A DNA stretch of 64,000 nt from Chrysopilus asiliformis (Eukaryota > Arthropoda > Insecta > Diptera > Rhagionidae), in the NCBI GenBank assembly GCA_964034945.1, contig OZ035961.1, positions 64,400,244-64,464,243 on the forward strand, given 5' to 3'. Shown here piece by piece: positions 55,509 through 64,000 of the stretch (positions are counted from its first letter, which is position 1; each line of letters opens with the position of its first letter). The notes under the pieces were generated by a model. The model had not been told where the DNA came from, made no database searches, and saw only the letters and a list, made by a program, of their open reading frames with translations. A program made the position numbers and the translations under genes.

Positions 55509-55735
55509 GCCGAATTATACAAGGTCTGCTGGTTATTTTTCGACAGCCACCATTTTGCTACGTCATCGGCAAGAAATTCTTTGTAATGTTGATTGTGGGT
55601 ACGGAGTTGTTTAACTAGATGTTAGCTAGATTTGAGAACTAGGGAAAATTCCCATTCAGTCTTATAAGAATTTCTTGCCGATGACGTCAGAGCCAGAAGC
55701 AACTGAGCTGTCAATCAGACCTTGTATAATTCGTC
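55509..55735. mobile_element. 227-bp MITE with ATAGCATG duplication
   Basis: Inverted ends CGAATTATACAAGGTCTG and CAGACCTTGTATAATTCG. Inner inverted blocks ACGTCATCGGCAAGAAATTC and GAATTTCTTGCCGATGACGT. The 8-bp ATAGCATG occurs at 55501-55508 and 55736-55743. The duplication size suggests hAT. Confidence 0.8.
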
Positions 55736-55743
55736 ATAGCATG

Positions 55744-56611
55744 ATAGGGTCCCTCCTTACCTTTCGATTTATACCACATCGAAAAAATTGGAATTCGTGA
55801 AACGAGGGGAAAGACTAAAAACAAAGCTCAATACTCCTGATAATAAAATCATAGAAATATGTAGTTTGACATCAAAAAGTTGGAGTACAGTTTTGGCGGG
55901 AAAAATAGAAAAACGGAGTGGCGGGGTGAGAAAAAGCGGGGTGTGGCTGAAAAGTTTGTCCACCCCTGGCTCATAAGTAAAATTGGTTTGTAGCTCAAGT
56001 TTTTTTTCGTCAGAAAAGTGAGGTTATATGCAAATTTAAAATTGAAATTTTGTAATTAAAACAGCGTCAGCAGTCATTTCAAAACAATTTTATGAGTTTT
56101 GCGACCCGAAATTGTGCTAGTAAAAGTAGTTTTGTTGCAAAATTCCTCTTTTTTCGATGGGGTGTAAATCGAAAGGTATAAATCTTATTTTTGCTGCCGC
56201 TGTTGCTGCCAGCTAATAGTATCAGACTTAATTTTTACTTTAGTCAAATCTGTGAAGAAATTTTTATGCACCCTGCACATAGAAGTTTTTAGAATATCTC
56301 GAACGAATTTTGTTTTCCCGTCGATCGACAAATTGAAATTGAAAATGATAAAAATAAGCATGAGTAAATAATTTCTTAATTACATATTTTATTTGGATAT
56401 TGTCGGAAACGAAGGATTGAAATTTGTGAATTTGGATTTGTGCAAGCATTGCGATCACAGAAAACAGTAAGCAGTGGGTCAAAAATACGTTCTACGCACT
56501 CCAATATAGAGTATTTTTTCGTCTTTTGTACAAATTTTCTCGTGTAATTTTTTTTTTATCATTTAAAACAAGCACCAGTATTTCGATAGTGACTCTTAGC
56601 AAATTCCAAAA
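55744..56611. other. Upstream region of SRPK
   Basis: Probable promoter/5' UTR side of the SRPK exon. A GCTGCCGCTGTTGCTGCCAGC stretch at 56194-56214 and an AT-rich leader precede the ATG. No TATA box or defined start site could be assigned. Confidence 0.35.
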
Positions 56612-57101
56612 ATGAACTCGAAGGCTGATGTGAACAGAAGGGTGTTAGCGATTCAGGCGAAGAAAAAACGTCATAAGCCAAATAAGAAAAAAGGCAAAGC
56701 CAATGGGGTTGCAGGCAATACAAATGCAGCAACAGCTTCAGCAGCCTCCAGTTCCACCATAGCATCCTGTGTGGCGACAACAAATGTATCATCACCATCA
56801 GGTGGGACAAAAAAATCCCCATTGGTGTCATCCTTAACTCAAACATCACAGGATAGCAGTAATGATCTCATTGGTCTATCAAATTCTTCCGGACCACCCT
56901 CTGTTCCTGTCCAGAATGCTTCGACGACGCACAATGCTCCTAAGAAGTACAAGAATAAAACGTCTGATGTTCTACCACCTAGAAGCTCTTCTAACGACTC
57001 TGAGGATTCTGAAGCAAATAGTGAAGAAGAGGAGCAGGAGCTACGAGAGGACTATTGCAAGGGTGGATACCATCCCGTTAATATTGGAGATCTGTTCCAA
57101 G
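56612..57101 (+). CDS. SRPK: SR-protein kinase (SRPK), first coding exon, partial gene
   Basis: ATG at 56612 in a CCAAAAATGA context opens 163 codons plus one base, ending CAAG before a donor GTAAAT (57102). SRPKs phosphorylate Arg-Ser repeats of splicing factors in cytoplasm and nucleus. The N-terminus R-R-V-L-A-I-Q-A-K-K-K-R matches the basic start I recall for vertebrate SRPK1 (R-K-V-L-A-L-Q-A-R-K-K-R). After a serine/alanine/threonine-rich low-complexity linker and an acidic stretch (E-D-S-E-A-N-S-E-E-E-E-Q), the exon ends with D-Y-C-K-G-G-Y-H-P-V-N-I-G-D-L-F. This segment immediately precedes the glycine-rich loop of the kinase domain in all SRPKs. No kinase exon is found up to 64000, so the next intron exceeds 6.9 kb or the gene is broken here. 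In-frame reading past the donor stops after 9 codons. Confidence 0.88.
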
Positions 57102-57928
57102 GTAAATTTGTCTCCGTGATAGGATTGTGAATCCACATGTTCGAAAATCTTGTAAAATCGATAAAACAATATTTCTATGAATGGCGAGTGATAACCTAAC
57201 CAAACTTTTGCTACTTCAATGGTGTGTGCTTTAATTTCCCATTTCATTCACATTAGACAACACGGGGTTTGCACGTAAAAGTCGTATGTGATATCTCATG
57301 TCATCAAAATCATGTCATCAGCCGCATGAAAGCGGAGTGAGTCGCAGCTCAAGTCGTCTGTAAAAGCATATAGTCTGAGCTGCGGCTTGAACTGCAACTA
57401 ATTTGAAAATGAGTGTTTATGGACAATCTCGTCGAAATTATATTGCCGAAATGATTCGAAGCGCCAGGCATACGAAAAAGATTGGCAAAAGTTTTTGAAG
57501 TGGCCTGCTTTTTCTTCCCAGAAAAGATCTTTCAGCAGATTTGCTTCGATGTTAAAATTATCGGAAATACTTCCGAATAGGTACCTCCGCTTTTCGACCC
57601 GAGATATACGTATTTTTAACGGTAACTTAAGTTATACCACCTGTGTGGGTCGCCTGACTCGGTTTTTCCATATAAGGACGAAAAGGAAATTCAAATTTAA
57701 TCTGAACTTAAAGCTAATAATAGCAGTTTTAAAATGAAATACTGTTCAATTTACTCAGCGTTTAAAATTTTATTTTTTTTATTTTGTTCTTTTCGCCCTA
57801 AAGTTTCGTTCCCAACGACAGGAACATTTGCCACGGTTCTCGACTCTCGTTTTCGGGAACGGAAACGATTTGTAAAAGCGACCACTCTCTAGAGAGAGAA
57901 ATTTTGAGCTCGGCGGTACTGTTCGTAG
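57102..57928. other. Presumed SRPK intron start and old repeat
   Basis: Begins with the donor GTAAATTTG. 57740-57928 is an old repeat related in reverse complement to about 13725-13815, itself interrupted by the following hAT element (it resumes at 58924-59060). No coding sequence recognised. Confidence 0.5.
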
Positions 57929-58915
57929 CAGTGTTGCCGAAAGTTCAAGAGCAAAATTCCCTATGTGTAGGTACAACACGCATGATTTTTCCCTACTTGA
58001 AGGGCCATTTTCCCTACATTTTTCCCTACGGCAAAAACGATGAAATTTAAATTTTGGAATAGGAATGTACTACATATATAAGCGAAGAGTTGTATCAAAA
58101 TTCCAATTTAAAGTCAACTTTTCAATAAGGTTTTTTAAAATTTATTCCAATCGGATTTTGATGTATGGGAGTTTGATGTAGAATCATATCTTAAATAATT
58201 TTTATTCTTGCACTTTTTTGATAAGATGCACCGTTTTTTAGATATTCGCAAAAAAACGTTTTCGTTCGTATTCTAATGGTCCATTTTTTCCCATTAATGA
58301 AGCTCAACCCGTGAGCCCGCAAGTCTCTAGCTAAATCCATGCGCCCGCAATCCGCGCCACAGACCGACAGACAGACGGACGGACGGACATCCAAAAATTA
58401 ATTATTTTTACCATTCTAAACACACTGGTGTAATTCATTTTTGTGGGTGATGACGGGAACTTTGCGTTACAAACGGTAAGGCAAATTTAATATACCCTTT
58501 GGTTTTACCATACGGGTATAAAAAATTGAATTTTGCATGAATTTTGAATATCTCAAAAACGGTACATCTTATCAAAAAAGTGCAAGAACAAAAATTATTT
58601 AGGATATGATTCTACATCAAACTCCCATACATCAAAATCCGATTGGAATAACTTTTAAAAATTTTTATTGAAAAGTTTGACTTCAAAGTGGAATTTTGAT
58701 GCAACTGTTCGCCGTTCACTTAAACTACGAACAATGCCATATCACCATACGGGTTTTCAGTAATTGCCAGATTAGCAATTGTAGCTTTTGTTATGTTTTT
58801 TTGTAAATATTGGAATTTCCCTACAAATAGATGAATTTTGAGAAAACTTCCCTACGCTTGATTTTAGGTAAAATTTCCCTACTGTAGGGAAAAATCCCTA
58901 CGTTCGGCAACACTG
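57929..58915. mobile_element. hAT element with CAGTGTTGCCG ends
   Basis: CAGTGTTGCCG and CGGCAACACTG with a perfect 8-bp duplication GTTCGTAG (57921-57928, 58916-58923). Subterminal AAAATTCCCTA / TTTTCCCTAC words are repeated on both sides. Most of the interior (58065-58800) is mini-me-like sequence. Confidence 0.9.
58065..58800. mobile_element. Two mini-me-like copies inside the hAT element
   Basis: A reverse copy to about 58523 (ACAGACCGACAGACAGACGG at 58361; G/C palindrome lost) joined to a truncated forward copy ending TAGCTTTTGTTATGTTTTTT at 58800. Confidence 0.75.
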
Positions 58916-59060
58916 GTTCGTAGGCACATTTTTCGTTCTCCCTCTCAGGTTGGGAACCAAATATTTTCTATTTGGATTTTCGCTCCTTACTCGAAATTGT
59001 TTCTATTTGGGTTTTCGGTCCGTTTGTGGATCTCGCTTAAAAATGAATTAAAGCCTAGAA

Positions 59061-59361
59061 CGATGGCTTTTGGTTATGGACGGCTTTTGAGCAAAAGTGT
59101 AAAAACCATAATTTCATTGTTCTATGGAGCGTCTTAAATGCCAAATTTATTTTTCTAGAAGTGATTTTTATTTTCCGTTAATTTCAATTCTTACTTGGAA
59201 GAAGAACTGTAGTATTTAACTACGTTTACTAGTTTCGTTTACGATTTTTTAATCTTCAAGTATTTATTTATTATTATATTCGATTAAATATATATCTAAT
59301 CGGTTATATGAAAGCAGGACAATATTCTAAATTAATTTGGTTCGAAACAGTTTAACTGGTG
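59061..59361. other. AT-rich intergenic DNA
   Basis: Nothing recognised. Confidence 0.4.
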
Positions 59362-59364
59362 TTA

Positions 59365-60569
59365 TGCCCGAAGTCTTCAGTCCCAGATATACTGCGGATA
59401 ACACCAATTGGGAGATATACTAAGTATATCTAAAAAAATGGAAGTCTTCGTAGCAAAAAACATCGAGATAAAGATATCTCTCGGGTAAAGTTATCTCTTG
59501 GTCTGAGGTCGAGATATCTTGAAATTTTGTGTATATTTTTACCCCAGCGCCACCACTCCTTTTTTAAAGCAGTTGTTGACAGTTATAGAGTAAAATTAAA
59601 ATATTGAAATCGGAAAGTTAAAATGTATGAAAAAACCTATGGATTCGTTAATGGAAGTGAATATCTTTTCTGACTCTGACAGTGATGAACCAGCAATCAT
59701 TTCAAGACCCTACGTACTGCAAATAAGGGTGAATCATTTTGATACTTGGAGTGAAAGTGAATTTGTAATGAGATTTCGCTTAACAAAAGCAACATTTCAA
59801 GCACTTTTGCCTAGAATTGAAGCTGAAATCTGTATTAATCATAATAGGCAAAAACGAAAATTGTTATTTATTGTTATTAAATATTGTCAGAAGCAGAGCA
59901 ATGCCACCCAGAGATCAACCATTGTTGGCTTTACGGTTTTATGCGACAGGTTGTTTTTTAAGGGCGTGTGCTGATTTCTCAAAAGTTTCGGCTAGTCTCA
60001 CTGGTCGTGTGGTAGCTAAGGTTTCAAAAGTTATTGCGGCACTCGATCATGATATGATAAAAATCCCAAACACCATACAAGAAATCCGAAAATCGTTTCC
60101 ATTTGACAGAAGTTCTATCAGCGCCACGACCGGATAATAAAACATTCAAAACAATAGCCTTCGTGATTAGAAACAAGCCGTGATGCTGCTTTTGATTACA
60201 AATTTAAGGTCACTATTTCGACCACGATTTCATTGATTTCTTCGGTTCTTTGCTTCGCGAAACAAGATATAAAGGTGGTGAATTACTCGAAAGCTATAAC
60301 GGATAATTTGCATCGTACCTTTCACTTCGAAAATCCTTTAATAAGAACACACAATTATAGAAAATACCTCTTTATGTGACGTCACGATAGTTTGTATCAA
60401 GGTGGTGTTTTATTGTATCCAGTGTGCAGGAGTTGTGGAACCTTATTTCGAGAGTTGCTATACCGAGTTGGAATTTTCATGAAGATGCCCAAGTTAAAGA
60501 TATCTTCGATATATCTTTATCTGCGGTATAGCTATCTGACAGAAAAACTAAATATGAAGACCTCGGGCA
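59365..60569 (+). mobile_element. PIF/Harbinger element with TTA target duplication
   Basis: Ends TGCCCGAAGTCTTCA and TGAAGACCTCGGGCA flanked by TTA (59362-59364, 60570-60572). Subterminal GATATCT palindromic words on both sides. Carries a broken HARBI1-like transposase, which together with TTA fixes the superfamily. Confidence 0.88.
59627..60137 (+). pseudogene. HARBI1-like transposase, N-terminal part, frameshifted
   Basis: The first frame has an acidic start and W-S-E-S-E-F-V-M-R-F-R-L-T-K-A-T-F. A frameshift near 59900 leads to D-Q-P-L-L-A-L-R-F-Y-A-T-G-C-F, then S-A-S-L-T-G-R-V-V-A-K-V-S-K-V-I-A-A-L and an F-P-N-T-like end. These are the helix-turn-helix motifs before the DDE nuclease, which is absent. 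Confidence 0.82.
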
Positions 60570-60572
60570 TTA

Positions 60573-60867
60573 GAGTCATATAAATATTAACAATTATATT
60601 ATAAAAATGACTAGTTTTCACAATTTAGTGCCAATTTTAATTTAATTTATAGAAGTAGTGACTTTAATTGAAATCTAGTAGATATAAGTAACAATTCAAT
60701 TATATCAGAATATCCGCCTCAAGTTTTCCGCCGATTTTTTCGTTATTGTTTTTGAAAAGCACAAGGGGATTAAGCCTCTTCAATTCATCTGGAACACTGT
60801 TCTCGTTTGAAATGAAAGACTACTTGAATCACCTTGGACACAATTTTTATTTTTTCCAAGTCCCTTA
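60573..60867. other. AT-rich intergenic DNA
   Basis: Nothing recognised. Confidence 0.4.
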
Positions 60868-62930
60868 GCTAATAAATGTATATGATTTCTGGTAAGTCGA
60901 AGACCTCTGTGTACGTAGACCAATGAAAGTTGATAACATCCTGTTGATAACTGCCATCAAATGTTTTATATATTGTGTATCTCATTCTCGGAATAATATG
61001 AGATTTGACTATGATCGTTTTTAGCTTTGGTGTGAATCCGGAGCCATGTTTCATAGCTCCAGTAAGTGGGACGTTTCATAACGTTTCATAGCTCCACTTT
61101 TTTCTTATATGTCCAGAGAAACCATAATCATCCATAACTACACCATTTCATCCATAACTACACCGAGATATTTCGCAGTTTGAACTCTGTCTAGTTCAGT
61201 CGTTCTATCTGTTTTTTTGTCTGAATATAATGTATTGCGTTTTTTCAGCATTTACTATGAGTCTTTTTTACAGTGTCCAATCTCTATACCATTTTAAATT
61301 GCAATTAATATACGCTTACAACGTTTTACCATCTCAAGCAATGTTAATGATAATTATGTCATCAGCAAATACTATATACACGCCTTTGGGAAAGATATTT
61401 TGCATATAACAAATACAGAGTAGGGCCAAGAACCGCTTCAAAAGTTACCGGATCACTAATGATTCCGCCGATCGGTGTTGAAGCTGTTCTGAGTTGTTGA
61501 TAACTACGGATAAGTTTGTTAGCTAAACCTCTAATTCCAAGATATTCAAGAGCTCTTAGGAGAATACGATGATCCACTGTATCAAATACTTTTTTATACC
61601 CGTATTATGAATCCAAAGGGTATATTAAATTTGCCTTGCCGTTTGTAACGCCAAGATCCCGTTATCACACACAAAAATGAATTACATCAGTGTGTTTAGA
61701 ATGATAAAAAAAAATTGAATTTTGCATGTCCGTCCGTCCGTCTGTGGCGCGGATTGCGGACGCATGGATTGAGCTAGAGACTTTAAATTTTACGCAGATT
61801 CGTCTTTCGTAAAATGCAAGGCTAAGTTCGTTAATGGGCGAAAATGAACGAAAACGTTTTTTCGGAATATCTCAAAAACGGTGCATCTTATCGAAAAGTG
61901 CAACAACAAAAGTTATTTAGGATATGATTCTACATAAAACTCCCATACATCAAAATCCGATAGGAATAAATTTTAAAAAATCTTATTGGAAAGTTTGATT
62001 TCAAAGTGGAATTTTGATACAATTGTTCGCCGTTCACTTAAATCATCATACGGATTTTCAATCATTGCCAGATTGGCAATTATAGCTTTTTTTATGTTTT
62101 AATATCAATTAAAGTAGCACTCACATAGTTACCTTCATCAAGTCCGATATTTATTGTATGAAGTGCCTCACTTATTGCAAATTCTGTTCCACAGTGCTCC
62201 TGGAATCCAAATTGTTTAGCGTCAGATCTACATGTGTTTTCTATGAAATTCGCGATTCTAATATTTTTTCGTAGATTTTACTAAAGGTATTGATCAATCA
62301 AATAGGACGATAGTTTTCACACTCAGATTTATTCCCTGATTCGTAGATTGGCACAATTGCCGCTTTTTTGAGACAAGAAGGAAAATCTCCATTTAGCATA
62401 CTTTCATTTATTGTTTTTACAAGTGTGACGTAATGATATCCATTACCATTTAAGTGTCAAAAACTGTTATCGCATCCCAATCTGTTGCAGTGTCTCTTTT
62501 CAATGATGCTATTAAAGCACGAACTTCCTTCTCATCTGTAGAGAAGAGATAAATTGTTCTTTCCTGGGGCCAGATCGAAAAATTAACTATCTCAACCACC
62601 TCCTTAGCATCGATATTCTTTTGAAGTTTACTGCCTATACTCCCAAAGTACTAATTCATAGCTATGGATTTGTTATTTGTATTTTCAGCACTACTTACTT
62701 CAATGTGAATTATATCTATTCCGCTTTTGCACCCCTTACTTCCCAGTTCGTCATTAATGACATTCTACAATTTTCTAGTATTATTTTTAGCCTTGACAAG
62801 TCTTTCTTCAAGATATTTTCTTTTCACCTTTTCAATAAGCTTATGCAGCTTATCTTTTGCATTTAAATAACTCAGTTTATGAGAACTTTTTTCGAGTTGC
62901 TTAAAGATTAATTTAAAACATTTTTTCTTA
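60868..62930 (-). pseudogene. Non-LTR retrotransposon reverse-transcriptase relic
   Basis: Minus-strand reading, from high to low coordinates: a Lys-rich linker with K-Y-L-E-E-R-L-V-K-A-K-N-N (about 62840); Y-F-G-S-I-G-S-K-L (about 62650); G-D-F-P-S-C-L-K-K-A-A-I-V-P-I then E-N-Y-R-P-I (about 62390-62300); F-G-F-Q-E-H-C-G-T-E-F (about 62190); and, after the mini-me insertion, F-D-T-V-D-H-R-I-L-L-R-A-L (about 61570) with L-G-P-T-L-Y-L-L-Y (about 61420). Scattered stops and the loss of the F-A-D-D region make it non-functional. A distal piece at 60868-61054 corresponds to the post-RT region. Confidence 0.85.
61595..62098 (+). mobile_element. mini-me-like copy inserted in the RT relic
   Basis: TATACCCGTATTATGAATCC to ATAGCTTTTTTTATGTTTT with a short CGTCCGTCCGTCTG tract. 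It separates the RT residues L-I-D-I from K-V-F-D-T-V-D-H with little or no loss, giving a clear insertion point. Confidence 0.82.
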
Positions 62931-64000
62931 TACATTTAACATTTAGAAAACAGAACTTTTTCGCTTCAAAAAGCTTCAAGTCGAAACTGATTTCACGTTA
63001 TAGCCACATCAATTCTTTTTATTTGCATACTAGTTGTTGTTGCCGCCAGTCAGCCCGGCGCGACTGACATTTTATTTGAGTAAAATCACATTTTTTCCTG
63101 TCCTATAAAACCGGGGATACATGTACCCTTAAGGGAACATCGACTGGTTCCAAGAAATATGCAAAATCTGAAAATAAAATAATAAAAGAAAAAAACAAAA
63201 CAAAAAAATATCTTGAATTTCTATTAATATTTTTGTTTTGAACACAAAATTTTCTTTGGCCATAGACCACCATTTACAGATTCAATTTGTGGTCTGATGG
63301 TTCAACATTGAATTTTTGTAACCGAAACTTGATGCTTCCTATAACAAATTTTCAATTACCTTCAATAAAAATTTAATTTTATTGTATTCAATAGTTCACC
63401 GTCAGAAATCCAGTACTTGAAATTATTAAGAAACATAAAAATATTCCAGATTACCAATAAGCGGTAAAATTTATATTAATAAATTAAAATCTAACTGTAA
63501 TTTTTTTTGGTATTTGGTTAGGTACTTATGTTAGTTTAAGTTCTTTGTAGAAGCAAAAATATTAATATTTTTGATAGAATAATAAGTATATAAATAGTTT
63601 CTCGATAATTATTCGCTTTAGTACTGTACTGAAACCTTAAATGATGCCTGGATCAGACATGGCTATTTTCGCTGCGCAGGACGAAGAAAAACTTAATTTT
63701 TGCACCCGCTGCTTCTTCTGACAGCTTTTCTTCGTGCTGCGCAGCGAAAGTAGCCATGTGTGATCCTAGCATAATGTAGAACATTTTTTTCTGGGACAAT
63801 ATATGTATTTAAAAGTATGGGCTACCCTATGTTAGGGCTACCTTTAGTACTATTACCGCCTTGTTATCTATTCGGATCAGAAAATTGTTCGCGTGCGTCG
63901 TAAATCGTTCCCTTTTGATCTGTTATAAATTTATGATTGTGTATTTCGAACATAATCCTATAATTCGCATATTTTTGCGATATAATGGGGAAAACGAAAA
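62931..64000. other. AT-rich intergenic or intronic DNA
   Basis: No coding frame recognised. 63646-63765 is an imperfect palindrome (CATGGCTATTTTCGCTGCGC against GCGCAGCGAAAGTAGCCATG). If the SRPK gene is intact this lies in its first long intron. Confidence 0.4.

Noticed and set aside
57102..57130. SRPK reading through to 57130 as an unspliced short protein
   Set aside because: The conserved segment before the kinase domain is cut exactly at a good donor GTAAAT. The nine codons after it do not match any SRPK.
1..64000. tRNA, rRNA or snRNA genes
   Set aside because: None was recognised by eye (no A/B-box pair with a cloverleaf, no rRNA core motifs). A covariance-model scan would be needed to exclude degenerate copies.

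Overview
The window looks like dipteran (higher fly) nuclear DNA: AT-rich, intron-containing, with no operons, and more than 85 percent transposon-derived. Two host genes are visible. On the minus strand, three exons between 38133 and 33149 encode a complete Cdt1/double parked (dup) replication-licensing protein of 681 aa. On the plus strand, 56612-57101 is the first coding exon of an SR-protein kinase (SRPK), whose kinase domain must lie beyond the right edge. From memory, dup (CG8171) and SRPK (CG8174) are neighbours in Drosophila melanogaster, so the window probably holds a conserved, divergently transcribed pair whose 18.5-kb spacer has been inflated by mobile DNA.

Layout. 1-14156: a mosaic of short non-autonomous DNA transposons (hAT with 8-bp target duplications, Harbinger-like with TAA, pogo-like with TA), a Helitron helicase relic, a pentamer-type microsatellite and a 33-bp minisatellite. 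14162-22378: a complete, very young BEL/Pao LTR retrotransposon (482-bp LTRs with one difference, 5-bp duplication GATAA). It has one gag-pol-envelope-like frame, broken by one TGA near its N-terminus. 22401-24865: a hAT element with ATCGAT subterminal arrays, a Harbinger relic and a MITE. 25026-30398: a Helitron-like composite with about 30 copies of a 122-bp satellite in opposing orientations around a non-LTR endonuclease relic. 30538-32304: a cluster of mini-me/DINE-1-like elements. 33149-38133: dup. 38134-56611: spacer with a piggyBac-like element, a Ty3/gypsy element (171-bp identical LTRs, broken frames, pierced by a perfect foldback MITE and a Tc1/mariner element), a 609-bp tandem triplication, two opposed hAT copies and a near-perfect 148-bp-arm hairpin. 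56612-64000: the SRPK first exon, then its presumed intron holding a hAT, a Harbinger and a non-LTR retrotransposon relic.

No tRNA, rRNA or CRISPR array was recognised by eye. The transposon boundaries are unusually well supported because many terminal inverted repeats and target duplications can be read directly. The nesting order gives a relative chronology. Gene identities rest on protein motifs recognised from memory; no database search was run.
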